In this document: one piece after another, positions 6,212 through 13,123 of the stretch | Position numbering within the stretch: the first letter of the stretch is position 1 | How the letters are laid out: every line of letters starts with the position of its first letter | Source of the DNA: a gamma proteobacterium symbiont of Bathyaustriella thionipta | GTDB lineage: Bacteria > Pseudomonadota > Gammaproteobacteria > Chromatiales > Chromatiaceae | DNA length: 14,747 nt | Assembly: GCA_025656895.1 (NCBI GenBank) | Contig: JAHXHF010000252.1 | Coordinates: 1 to 14,747, forward strand | Reading direction: 5' to 3' | Notes under the pieces: model-generated | Seen by the model: the letters and a program-made list of their open reading frames with translations, nothing else | Told to the model about the DNA's origin: nothing | The model's database searches: none | Made by a program: the position numbers and the translations under genes

Positions 6212-8083
6212 ATGGCTGAAATTATTCCTCCGCTGAATAAACAGACACTGGCGCGCATGACGGCGGGTGAAAAGCGTGTCGCCAGACGGTTGCGTGACTG
6301 GCTGGAGGATGATTATCTGGTCTGGTACGACATCCCTGTCGGCAGCCAGCGGCGCTACCCGGATTTTATCGTATTACATCCGTCACGCGGCCTGCTGTTT
6401 CTGGAAGTTAAGGACTGGAAGCCGGATACGCTGAAAAAAATCAGCAAGTCGGATGTAAGCTTGCTGACACCCAATGGACTGGTCACCAGGGCGCATCCGC
6501 TGGAACAGGTTCGCCAGTGTGCCTATGCGGTTATCGACCGCTTATCGCGTGATCCGCAACTGCAGCAAACGCATAAATCTCATCGCGGTAACCTCATCAT
6601 GCCCTATGGCTGGGGCGTGATATTCACCAATATCAGCCGCCAGCAAATAGAAAAAGCCATTGCGGATGAATTTCGTGAAAGCCTGTTGCCGGATCATCTG
6701 ATGATCTACAAAAACGAGCTGGGTGCTGCAGCCGATGCGGAGACCTTTCAGGAACAATTGTGGGGCATGTTCAATTATCAGTTTGGTAACAGCCTGACAT
6801 TGCCGCAGATTGATCGTATCCGCTGGCACCTTTTTCCCGAAATTCGAATTGACAGTGGTGGCAGTGCTGACTTGTTCAGCGAACAGGCCGATGATGAGCC
6901 GACTTCGCTGCAACAGGATATTCCCGACATGATCAAGATCATGGACATCCAGCAGGAACAGTTGGCGCGCAGTCTGGGAGAAGGGCACCGGGTGATTCAC
7001 GGCGTGGCCGGTTCCGGCAAAACGCTGATTCTGGGATACCGCTGCCTGCATCTGGCGCAGGCTGCGCGTAAACCCATACTGGTGCTGTGTTTCAATATTA
7101 CCCTGGCTGCCCGCCTGCGTTCCTTCATATCGTCCCGCGGGATTGGCAACCAGGTACAGATTTATCATTTTCATGATTGGTGCAGCCAGCAAATCAGGAC
7201 TTATCACATCCGCTTGCTTGAATCAGAGGCGCCGGTTTGGGAACGCCAGGTGGAAAGCGTCATCCAGGCCGTGGATAAGGGCGATATTCCACGCGCGCAA
7301 TACGATGCGCTGATGATTGATGAAGGGCATGACTTTCAGGCCGAATGGCTGCAACTGGTTACGCAAATGGTTGACCCGGACAGCAACTCATTATTACTGC
7401 TGTACGATGATGCGCAGTCGATCTATCAAAAAAAGTCCGGCCTGGGATTCTCCCTGAGCAGTGTCGGTATCCAGGCCAAGGGGCGCACCACGGTGCTGCG
7501 TCTGAATTATCGTAACAGTCGTGAAATTCTGCATTATGCCTATGAGTTTGCCAGCCATTATCTGCATCCGGTAAAGGCCGATGATGACCATATTCCATTA
7601 TTGAAACCGCAGGCGGCCGGTGGCAGTGGGCCGCTGCCGGTTGTTAAAAAACTGACCTCTTTTGATGAAGAAATGCAATTTGCACGCGCCTGTGTGCAAA
7701 AGTGGCATCAACAGGGCGTGGCTCTGAAAGATATAGCCATTCTTTATACCAGTGGAAAACTGGGCAAGGGCATGTCCGCTATTTTGCAAACTGCGCAGTT
7801 GTCTCATTTATGGCTGGGCCGCAAACAGTCCAAAGCCGCCTATGATCCGCAGGCCGATCAGCTTACGGTGCTGACGCTGCACAGCAGTAAAGGGCTGGAA
7901 TTCCGCCGGGTTATTATTCTGGGAACCGGCCTGCTGGGACAGAATGAGGAGCGCATTATTGAAGATGCCCGACTGCTGTATGTGGGCATGACCCGTGCGC
8001 AGGAGGCGCTGTTGCTGACAACTTCCACCCACAGTGGATTTTGTCAGCAGCTCATCAAGCTGGCACAAGCGGAAGCCGACTAA
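6212..8083 (+). CDS. NERD nuclease domain fused to UvrD-like SF1 helicase
   Basis: The protein has 623 residues and two parts. Residues about 17-130 form a NERD (nuclease-related) domain with a PD-(D/E)xK-type site: P50-D51 and E65-V-K67, with E20 in the preceding helix. After a linker comes a superfamily 1 helicase: Walker A GVAGSGKT at 264-271, Walker B ALMIDEGHDF near 366-375, a YDDAQSIY motif, the LNYRNS motif, TLHSSKGLEF at 555-564 and the arginine-finger motif LLYVGMTRAQEA at 588-599. All key residues look intact, so an ATP-driven DNA translocase or helicase with DNA cleavage activity is expected. Such fusions are found in DNA repair and in some phage-defence contexts; the actual role is unknown. 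The gene stands alone, read toward a bidirectional terminator, and no defence genes flank it. The ATG at 6212 has no clear Shine-Dalgarno, so the start is moderately uncertain. Confidence 0.9.
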   Translation: MAEIIPPLNKQTLARMTAGEKRVARRLRDWLEDDYLVWYDIPVGSQRRYPDFIVLHPSRGLLFLEVKDWKPDTLKKISKSDVSLLTPNGLVTRAHPLEQVRQCAYAVIDRLSRDPQLQQTHKSHRGNLIMPYGWGVIFTNISRQQIEKAIADEFRESLLPDHLMIYKNELGAAADAETFQEQLWGMFNYQFGNSLTLPQIDRIRWHLFPEIRIDSGGSADLFSEQADDEPTSLQQDIPDMIKIMDIQQEQLARSLGEGHRVIHGVAGSGKTLILGYRCLHLAQAARKPILVLCFNITLAARLRSFISSRGIGNQVQIYHFHDWCSQQIRTYHIRLLESEAPVWERQVESVIQAVDKGDIPRAQYDALMIDEGHDFQAEWLQLVTQMVDPDSNSLLLLYDDAQSIYQKKSGLGFSLSSVGIQAKGRTTVLRLNYRNSREILHYAYEFASHYLHPVKADDDHIPLLKPQAAGGSGPLPVVKKLTSFDEEMQFARACVQKWHQQGVALKDIAILYTSGKLGKGMSAILQTAQLSHLWLGRKQSKAAYDPQADQLTVLTLHSSKGLEFRRVIILGTGLLGQNEERIIEDARLLYVGMTRAQEALLLTTSTHSGFCQQLIKLAQAEAD

Positions 8084-8129
8084 CCCGTTGCGGAAGATGG
8101 TTGCCGGGTTTCGTGCGGGCCAGGCACAA

Positions 8130-8157
8130 AAAAAGCACCGTAAAAACGGTGCTTTTT
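8130..8157. terminator. Bidirectional rho-independent terminator between NERD-helicase and tRNA-Leu
   Basis: AAAAAGCACCGT (8130-8141) pairs perfectly with ACGGTGCTTTTT (8146-8157) around AAAA. On the plus strand the stem ends in five T; on the minus strand seven T follow, from the A tract at 8128-8134. It therefore serves both the helicase gene, which ends 46 bases earlier, and the convergent tRNA gene. Confidence 0.92.
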
Positions 8158-8168
8158 CGATTTCTGCA

Positions 8169-8187
8169 TGATCTGTAGCATAGATCA
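8169..8187 (-). other. Hairpin in the 3' trailer of the tRNA-Leu transcript
   Basis: TGATCT (8169-8174) and AGATCA (8182-8187) form a 6-bp stem with a 7-base loop, 6 bases past the encoded CCA on the minus strand and before the terminator. It may guide processing of the tRNA 3' end; no further support is visible. Confidence 0.35.
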
Positions 8188-8193
8188 GAAAAG

Positions 8194-8280
8194 TGGTGCC
8201 CAGGAGAGGACTTGAACCTCCACGGGGTTACCCCCACTAGCACCTGAAGCTAGCGTGTCTACCAATTTCACCACCTGGGC
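8194..8280 (-). tRNA. tRNA-Leu (anticodon CAG)
   Basis: On the minus strand the gene runs from GCCCAGG (acceptor 5' strand) to CCTGGGC, discriminator A and an encoded CCA at 8196-8194. The 7-bp acceptor stem is perfect. The anticodon arm is CTAGC-TTCAGGT-GCTAG, giving anticodon CAG for CUG codons. A GGGGGTAACCCC long variable arm, typical of leucine tRNAs, and the T arm GAGG-TTCAAGT-CCTC follow. The total is 87 bases with CCA. It has its own strong promoter upstream (8327-8355) and a shared terminator downstream (8130-8157). It is divergent from rnr. Confidence 0.97.
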
Positions 8281-8296
8281 CTGTCTGCAAAGCGGT

Positions 8297-8308
8297 AACT
8301 CATGAGTT
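8297..8308. other. Palindrome in the tRNA-Leu leader
   Basis: AACTCATGAGTT is a perfect 12-bp palindrome, and GG/CC outside it nearly extend it to 18 bp. It lies downstream of the tRNA promoter and 16 bases before the mature 5' end, so it would form a hairpin in the precursor. It could assist 5' processing or act as a protein-binding site. Confidence 0.35.
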
Positions 8309-8326
8309 GCCGGTTTCAGCGCGCGA

Positions 8327-8355
8327 ACTTTACAGCGACACGGAGGCGCTGTCAA
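8327..8355 (-). promoter_or_regulatory. tRNA-Leu promoter (-35 TTGACA, -10 TAAAGT)
   Basis: On the minus strand a perfect TTGACA (8355-8350) is followed after 17 bases by TAAAGT (8332-8327). The next bases are the GC-rich TCGCGCGC, the kind of discriminator known from stable-RNA promoters under stringent control. It overlaps the rnr promoter on the other strand. Confidence 0.8.
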
Positions 8356-8363
8356 CGTACAAT
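8335..8363 (+). promoter_or_regulatory. Candidate rnr operon promoter (-35 GCGACA, -10 TACAAT)
   Basis: GCGACA (8335-8340, 4 of 6 consensus) and TACAAT (8358-8363, 5 of 6) are separated by exactly 17 bases. Transcription would start near 8370, giving a leader of about 20 bases that holds AGGAAA at 8375-8380, ten bases before the rnr ATG. Confidence 0.55.
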
Positions 8364-8390
8364 ACGCTTTTTACAGGAAATTGAGTTTGT

Positions 8391-10625
8391 ATGACAGGCA
8401 AGAAAAAGAAATCAAAAAAGCATTCCGATCCCTTTCTGGAACGTGAACGCAAAAACTATGAGAACCCCATTCCCAGCCGTGAATTTATTCTGCAAGTGCT
8501 GGAGGAAAAGGGTAAGCCTTTAACCTTTGAACCCTTGTTCAAGGCTCTGGGTTTGAGCGGAGATGAACACGAAATAGCTCTGGATCGGCGTTTGCGTGCC
8601 ATGACGCGGGATGGCCAGTTGCTGTACAACCGCCGTCAGCAGTATTGTGCGGTGGATAAATCCGACCTGATTGCCGGACGTGTGATTGGCCATGCCGATG
8701 GCTTTGGCTTTTTGCACCGGGATTGTGGTGGCGACGATCTGTTTTTATCTCCCCGCCAGATGAGAGCTCTGTTTGATGGCGATCGTGCACTGGTACAGAT
8801 TATTGGTCTGGACAGGCGCGGGCGCGAAGAAGCCGCTGTAGTTGAAATTCTGCAACGCAATACCCAGCAGGTCGTAGGACGGCTGGATATTGAAAAAGGA
8901 GTCGGCTTTGTAACGCCGGAGAAAAAACGTCTGCATCAGGAGATTGTGATACCTCCCGAGTCACTCAATGGCGCCGAGCAGGGCGACATTGTGACGACTA
9001 AAATTGTTGAACAGCCGGACAACAAGCGCCATCGCCCGGTGGGTGAAGTCGTTGAAGTGCTGGGTGCGCACATGCAGGCCGATATGGCGGTTGGTATTGC
9101 CATACGTTCGCATGATATTCCTGCCGAATGGCCGGAAGCGGTGATTGAAGAAACCGTGCTTATTCCTGATGAAGTGCCGAAAAAAGCTATCGAGGGTCGT
9201 ACCGATTTACGCACTCTGCCGCTGGTCACCATTGATGGCGAAGACGCACGTGACTTTGATGACGCGGTCTATTGCAAACGTACCGCCAAAGGCTGGCGTT
9301 TGCTGGTGTGTATTGCCGATGTATCCGCCTATGTGCAGCCGGGTTCCGAGCTGGACAAGGAAGCCATAAAGCGCAGCACTTCGGTGTATTTTCCGGATCG
9401 CGTTATTCCCATGCTGCCGGAAAAGCTTTCCAATGGCTTGTGTTCCCTGAACCCGAAGGTAGACCGTTTGTGTATGACTGCCGATTTGCAGTTTGATGCT
9501 GAAGGCAATCTGAAACGCAGCAAGTTTTATCAGGCGGTGATGCGTTCACAGGCACGTCTGACCTACACCGAAGTGGGCGCTATCATTGAAGACAGCGATG
9601 CCGGACTGTGCGAAAAATATGCCGATCTGCTACCGGCTTTATACGATTTGAATGCTTTGTATGAAATATTGCTGCAAGCCCGCCAGCAACGGGGTGCGAT
9701 TGATTTTGATACGGTGGAAACGCGCATCATTTTCAACAAAGACGGCAGTATCGACGATATTGTTCCACTGCAGCGTAATTCGGCCCACCGCATTATTGAA
9801 GAATGTATGCTGGCGGCCAATGTGGCAACCGCCAAATTTCTGCTGCGTCGCAAGATTCCGGCCTTATTTCGCAATCATGAAGGTCCGCAAGCCGAACGGC
9901 TGGCCGATTTGCGCAGTTTTCTGGCTGAATTTGGCCTGACGCTGGAAGGTGGCGATAAGCCCAAAGCGGGTGATTATGCCCGTATGCTGGCTAAAGTGGC
10001 CGAGCGACCGGAAGCCCATCTGATTCAGACAGTCATGCTGCTCTCGTTGTCCCAGGCGATGTATGAACCGGTCAATAAAGGCCACTTCGGTCTGGCTTAT
10101 GACGGCTATACCCACTTTACTTCACCCATTCGGCGTTATCCGGATCTGCTGGTGCACCGCGCCATCAAACATGCCATTGCCGGTGGCAGCAAGAAAGACT
10201 ACCGCTACAGCGAAGCCGACATGCTGCAATTTGGCGAACAATGTTCCACCCATGAACGGCGTGCCGATCTGGCAACCCGTGATGTCATGGACTGGCTGAA
10301 AGTTGATTACATGCAGCACAAAGTGGGCGAGCAATTCCAGGGTACCATCACCAGTGTCAACAGCTTCGGCCTGTTTGTGGAACTGGATGATGTGTATGTG
10401 GACGGGCTGGTACACATCAGTGCCTTACAAAGTGATTATTACCATTTTGACCCGGTGGGTCACAGGCTGGTGGGTGAACGCAGCGGTCAGACCTTCCGGC
10501 TGGGGGATCGTATGCGGGTAACGCTGGCAGCGGTTAATCTGGATGATAAAAAAATCGATTTTGTCCCCGCCGATGCGCCAAAAGGTAAGAAACGCAGTAA
10601 AAAGCGCCGTAAAAAACGTAAATGA
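8391..10625 (+). CDS. rnr: Ribonuclease R
   Basis: RNase R is a processive 3'-to-5' exoribonuclease that degrades structured RNA and takes part in rRNA, tmRNA and mRNA quality control. The 744-residue protein shows the full domain order. There is a basic start (GKKKKSKKHS) and an N-terminal winged-helix domain to about residue 85. Cold-shock-type domains lie at about 90-230 and the RNB catalytic domain at about 270-600. An S1 domain (FQGTITSVNSFGLFVELDD) covers about 645-728, and the tail is lysine/arginine-rich. The catalytic block IDGEDARDFDD has D282, D288, D290 and D291, the same spacing as the four active-site aspartates of E. coli RNase R. AGGAAA at 8375 supports the start. The stop overlaps the rlmB start as ATGA, so the two are translationally coupled; the rnr-rlmB pairing is common in gammaproteobacteria. 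Confidence 0.98.
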   Translation: MTGKKKKSKKHSDPFLERERKNYENPIPSREFILQVLEEKGKPLTFEPLFKALGLSGDEHEIALDRRLRAMTRDGQLLYNRRQQYCAVDKSDLIAGRVIGHADGFGFLHRDCGGDDLFLSPRQMRALFDGDRALVQIIGLDRRGREEAAVVEILQRNTQQVVGRLDIEKGVGFVTPEKKRLHQEIVIPPESLNGAEQGDIVTTKIVEQPDNKRHRPVGEVVEVLGAHMQADMAVGIAIRSHDIPAEWPEAVIEETVLIPDEVPKKAIEGRTDLRTLPLVTIDGEDARDFDDAVYCKRTAKGWRLLVCIADVSAYVQPGSELDKEAIKRSTSVYFPDRVIPMLPEKLSNGLCSLNPKVDRLCMTADLQFDAEGNLKRSKFYQAVMRSQARLTYTEVGAIIEDSDAGLCEKYADLLPALYDLNALYEILLQARQQRGAIDFDTVETRIIFNKDGSIDDIVPLQRNSAHRIIEECMLAANVATAKFLLRRKIPALFRNHEGPQAERLADLRSFLAEFGLTLEGGDKPKAGDYARMLAKVAERPEAHLIQTVMLLSLSQAMYEPVNKGHFGLAYDGYTHFTSPIRRYPDLLVHRAIKHAIAGGSKKDYRYSEADMLQFGEQCSTHERRADLATRDVMDWLKVDYMQHKVGEQFQGTITSVNSFGLFVELDDVYVDGLVHISALQSDYYHFDPVGHRLVGERSGQTFRLGDRMRVTLAAVNLDDKKIDFVPADAPKGKKRSKKRRKKRK

Positions 10626-11374
10626 GCGAGTCACAACTGGTTTCGGGGCTACACAGCGTACGCACCCTGTTGTCACAAAACCCTGAGGAAATCCAGCAGG
10701 TCTGGCTGGATAAGAAACGCCGCGACAAACGTATGCAGGCGATTGAGCAACGCTGTCTGTCGGCCGGTATTCGGCCGCAGCGGGTCAGCCACGCGGAACT
10801 CGATCAACTGCTGCCGCATACCAATCATCAGGGCGTGATTGCACGCAGTACAGCCAGCAAAAGCTGGACAGAAGACGGTCTGCAAGCATTGCTGGCAGAT
10901 ATTGATACCCCCTTGCTGCTGGCACTGGACGGGGTGCAGGACCCGCACAATCTGGGTGCGGTTCTGCGTACTGCCGATGCCGCCGGTGTGCATGCGGTGA
11001 TTGCCCCCAAAGACAATGCCGCCGGGCTGACCGCCACGGTACAAAAAATCTCCAGCGGCGCCAGCCTGACGGTGCCTTATATACAGGTGACTAATCTGGC
11101 GCGCAGTATCAAAAAACTGCAGCAGCAGGGCCTCTGGGTCGTAGGCACCGCCGGTGAAGCCGATCAAACACTGTATGAAACTGACCTGCAAGGGCCATTG
11201 CTGATTGTTATGGGCGGCGAGCAGAACGGCCTGCGCCGACTGGTGCGCGAAAATTGCGATCATCTGGTCAGGTTGCCCATGCTGGGCAAGGTCGAAAGCC
11301 TGAATGTATCGGTTGCCAGTGGCGTTGTTTTATACGAGGCTGTACGACAAAGACAACAGGGGTGTAAAACATGA
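10622..11374 (+). CDS. rlmB: 23S rRNA (guanosine-2'-O)-methyltransferase RlmB
   Basis: RlmB is a SpoU-class (SPOUT) enzyme that uses S-adenosylmethionine to methylate the ribose of G2251 in the peptidyl-transferase P loop of 23S rRNA. The protein has 250 residues. The N-terminal substrate-binding domain covers about 5-80. The knotted catalytic domain has motif 1 (ALDGVQDPHNLGAVLRTADA, with N110 and R116), motif 2 (VMGGEQNGL, with E200) and motif 3 (KVESLNVSVASG, with S226, N228 and S230). The start codon overlaps the rnr stop, and no separate Shine-Dalgarno is visible in the lysine/arginine-rich end of rnr, so translation probably depends on coupling. Its own stop overlaps the next start in the same way. 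The related tRNA methyltransferase TrmH is excluded by overall resemblance and by the rnr neighbour. Confidence 0.96.
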   Translation: MSESQLVSGLHSVRTLLSQNPEEIQQVWLDKKRRDKRMQAIEQRCLSAGIRPQRVSHAELDQLLPHTNHQGVIARSTASKSWTEDGLQALLADIDTPLLLALDGVQDPHNLGAVLRTADAAGVHAVIAPKDNAAGLTATVQKISSGASLTVPYIQVTNLARSIKKLQQQGLWVVGTAGEADQTLYETDLQGPLLIVMGGEQNGLRRLVRENCDHLVRLPMLGKVESLNVSVASGVVLYEAVRQRQQGCKT

Positions 11375-12225
11375 GATGGAAAGGCCGCAGAGGCAGTAGC
11401 AATATAGAAGACCGTCGCGGTCGTCGTGTCGCCACCCGTGGCGGAGGTATCGGTCTGATTGTGGTGGCCCTGGTGGCGGCTTATTTTGGTATCGACCCGC
11501 AAATGGTCATGGATGTGGGCGGCCAGCTCAGCAGCGGCGCACAGCAAAGCAGTCAGCGGGATTATCAGCCCAGCGCCAAAGAACAGGAACTGGCCCGGTT
11601 TGTCGCGGTGGTGCTGGCGGATACGGAAGATACCTGGAATCAGCTGTTCGCGGATGCCGGCAAGCGTTATCAGGAACCCAAGCTGGTGATGTTTACGGGT
11701 TCGGTGAATTCCGCTTGCGGCTCAGCCAGCGCGGCTATGGGGCCTTTTTATTGTCCGGCAGACAGTAAAGTGTATATTGATCTGGGTTTTTACGATGAAC
11801 TGAAACGTCGCCACAAGGCCCCCGGTGATTTTGCCCAGGCCTATGTCATCGCGCATGAAGTGGGACATCATGTTCAACATCTGCTGGGTATTTCAGACAA
11901 AGTGCACAAAGCCCGGCGCAATCTCAGTAGTACTCAGGCCAATTCCCTGTCGGTCAAACTGGAATTGCAGGCCGATTGTCTGGCCGGCGTGTGGGCCAAC
12001 CACACCGACAAAGAGCGACATATTCTGCAACAGGGTGATGTGGAAGAAGCCCTGAATGCCGCCAGCGCCATTGGTGATGACCGCCTGCAAAGAGAAGCGC
12101 GCGGCACGGTCACACCCGAATCCTTTACCCACGGTACATCCCGCCAAAGGGTGTACTGGTTCAAGCGTGGCCTGAACGAAGGCAACATCAAGCGCTGCGA
12201 TACTTTTTCTGCTAAAACGCTCTAA
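11371..12225 (+). CDS. ypfJ: Membrane-anchored neutral zinc metallopeptidase, YpfJ family
   Basis: The protein has 284 residues and belongs to the neutral zinc metallopeptidase family (PF04228, E. coli YpfJ). It begins MRWKGRRGSSNIEDRRG, a family hallmark, followed by a single membrane segment at about 24-41 and a globular domain. The zinc site is HEVGHH at 162-167 (H162, E163, H166), with a likely third ligand in LELQADCLAGVW (E198 or D202). The conserved GSVNSACGSASAAMGPFYCP stretch lies upstream, and the family-typical end is FSAKTL after KRCDTFS. AGGGG at 11358-11362 supports the ATG at 11371, which overlaps the rlmB stop. Its substrate is unknown. Its presence in an RNA-processing operon is odd and does not by itself point to a shared function; linkage may only be for expression. 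Confidence 0.93.
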   Translation: MRWKGRRGSSNIEDRRGRRVATRGGGIGLIVVALVAAYFGIDPQMVMDVGGQLSSGAQQSSQRDYQPSAKEQELARFVAVVLADTEDTWNQLFADAGKRYQEPKLVMFTGSVNSACGSASAAMGPFYCPADSKVYIDLGFYDELKRRHKAPGDFAQAYVIAHEVGHHVQHLLGISDKVHKARRNLSSTQANSLSVKLELQADCLAGVWANHTDKERHILQQGDVEEALNAASAIGDDRLQREARGTVTPESFTHGTSRQRVYWFKRGLNEGNIKRCDTFSAKTL

Positions 12226-12238
12226 GCAAAATATAGAT

Positions 12239-12298
12239 ATGCCCTATAAAAAAATGATCTTTCTTGCTGGTGTGGGCATGACTCTGTTGTCACAATGA
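12239..12298 (+). other. 19-codon frame resembling a signal-peptide start, possible gene remnant
   Basis: ATG to TGA encodes MPYKKMIFLAGVGMTLLSQ: two lysines, then a hydrophobic run, like the first part of an exported protein. No Shine-Dalgarno precedes it, and nothing recognisable continues after the stop in this frame. It could be a remnant of a gene displaced when the toxin-antitoxin pair arrived, or chance. It lies in the 161-base gap between ypfJ and fitA. Confidence 0.15.
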
Positions 12299-12304
12299 AA
12301 TGAG

Positions 12305-12335
12305 TTGCTTGCAAAAGCCCTGTTTTTGAAAGCAA
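12305..12335. promoter_or_regulatory. Inverted repeat, candidate fitAB operator
   Basis: TTGCTTGCAAAA (12305-12316) and TTTTGAAAGCAA (12324-12335) are inverted copies matching at 11 of 12 positions, 7 bases apart. The right arm covers the -35 box of the fitAB promoter. FitA-type antitoxins are ribbon-helix-helix DNA binders that repress their own promoter, so this is the obvious candidate site; binding is inferred. Confidence 0.5.
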
Positions 12336-12354
12336 TGACAGCATGGGCTATCAT
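12326..12354 (+). promoter_or_regulatory. fitAB promoter (-35 TTGAAA, -10 TATCAT)
   Basis: TTGAAA (12326-12331) and TATCAT (12349-12354) are separated by exactly 17 bases, 32 bases before the fitA ATG. GAGGA at 12376-12380 provides the ribosome-binding site at a spacing of 6. Confidence 0.6.
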
Positions 12355-12386
12355 TTCAGTCGGAAGAGTTTGCTTGAGGAATACTG

Positions 12387-12623
12387 ATGGCCAGTTTGAG
12401 TGTCCGGAAAATTGATGATGAAACGGTTGCTCAATTACGTGTAAGGGCAGCCGGTCACGGAGTATCCATGGAAGAAGAAGTGCGCCGTATTCTGCAACAG
12501 GCGGTAGCCGCACCTGAATGTCTCGGTGACTTCGCCATACGTTTATTCAGTCCAGCCTATGGTGAAACAGAGCTACAATTGCCTGGTCGCGAGATGCATG
12601 AACCCTTGGATTTTAGCGGATGA
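12387..12623 (+). CDS. fitA: FitA-like ribbon-helix-helix antitoxin
   Basis: The protein has 78 residues. The N-terminal half, ASLSVRKIDDETVAQLRVRAA followed by SMEEEVRRILQQAV, is a ribbon-helix-helix DNA-binding domain of the FitA/Arc type: one beta strand, then two helices with the family's glycine-rich turn. The C-terminal half, up to PLDFSG, is the expected toxin-binding tail. It should dimerise, bind the promoter and hold the FitB toxin inactive. A good Shine-Dalgarno (GAGGA) and a consensus-like promoter precede it. Its stop overlaps the toxin start as ATGA, the typical coupling of such pairs. VapB is a looser alternative name; the match to FitA is better because the partner has FitB-type motifs. 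Confidence 0.88.
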   Translation: MASLSVRKIDDETVAQLRVRAAGHGVSMEEEVRRILQQAVAAPECLGDFAIRLFSPAYGETELQLPGREMHEPLDFSG

Positions 12624-13045
12624 TCGTACTCGATACCAATGTGGTTTCCGAGTTCATGAGCTCGCCACCGGCAGAATCGGTGGCAGCCTGGTTGAATGCC
12701 CAGAATACCAGTCACCTCTACTTCACTACAATTTCAATCGCTGAGATTGGTTTCGGCTTGCGGGTGATGCCGGATGGTAATCAACAACGTTTGCTGACAA
12801 GCCGTTTTGAACAGTTTCTGATGGCCGCTTTTACATCACGTATTCTGCCCTTTGATGAAGAGGCTGCCCGTATCTATGCCGGGATTCGTGGGCAACGCAG
12901 AGAGCAGGGGCGTCCGATGAGTTGTTTTGATGGCCAGATTGCCGCAATCTGCAGGAGTAAGGGTTTTGCGCTTGCTACACGTAATGTCAAAGACTTTATA
13001 GACTGTGGGCTGGAGTTGATCAATCCTTTCGCGGGTGCGACCTGA
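12620..13045 (+). CDS. fitB: FitB/VapC-type PIN-domain ribonuclease toxin
   Basis: The protein has 141 residues, all one PIN domain. The start MIVLDTNVVSE, the AEIGFGL segment, FDGQIAAI and ATRNVKDF are the standard blocks of the FitB subgroup. The metal-binding acidic residues expected at the active site are present: D5, E42, D104 and D125. PIN toxins of this class are Mg2+-dependent endoribonucleases, often cutting tRNA or rRNA and so stopping translation; the target here is unknown. The gene is intact, overlaps fitA by 4 bases and ends with the FitB-like INPFAGAT. The pair lies between two housekeeping-type genes, as expected of a small horizontally moved module, though no repeats or recombinase flank it. 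Confidence 0.93.
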   Translation: MIVLDTNVVSEFMSSPPAESVAAWLNAQNTSHLYFTTISIAEIGFGLRVMPDGNQQRLLTSRFEQFLMAAFTSRILPFDEEAARIYAGIRGQRREQGRPMSCFDGQIAAICRSKGFALATRNVKDFIDCGLELINPFAGAT

Positions 13046-13123
13046 ACAGGCAATTAGGGATGAGTGCCAACAGGTTTTTCTGTTTCGTATTTCCGAAAAA
13101 ATTAATAAAAGGCTGGATCGTTT

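Noticed and set aside
6542..7207. Long minus-strand open frame of 221 codons inside the NERD-helicase gene
   Set aside because: The plus-strand frame carries a complete set of nuclease and helicase motifs; the antisense frame shows none and reflects codon bias.
10673..11263. Minus-strand 196-codon frame inside rlmB
   Set aside because: It is antisense to a fully motif-supported RlmB and shows no domain or ribosome-binding site.
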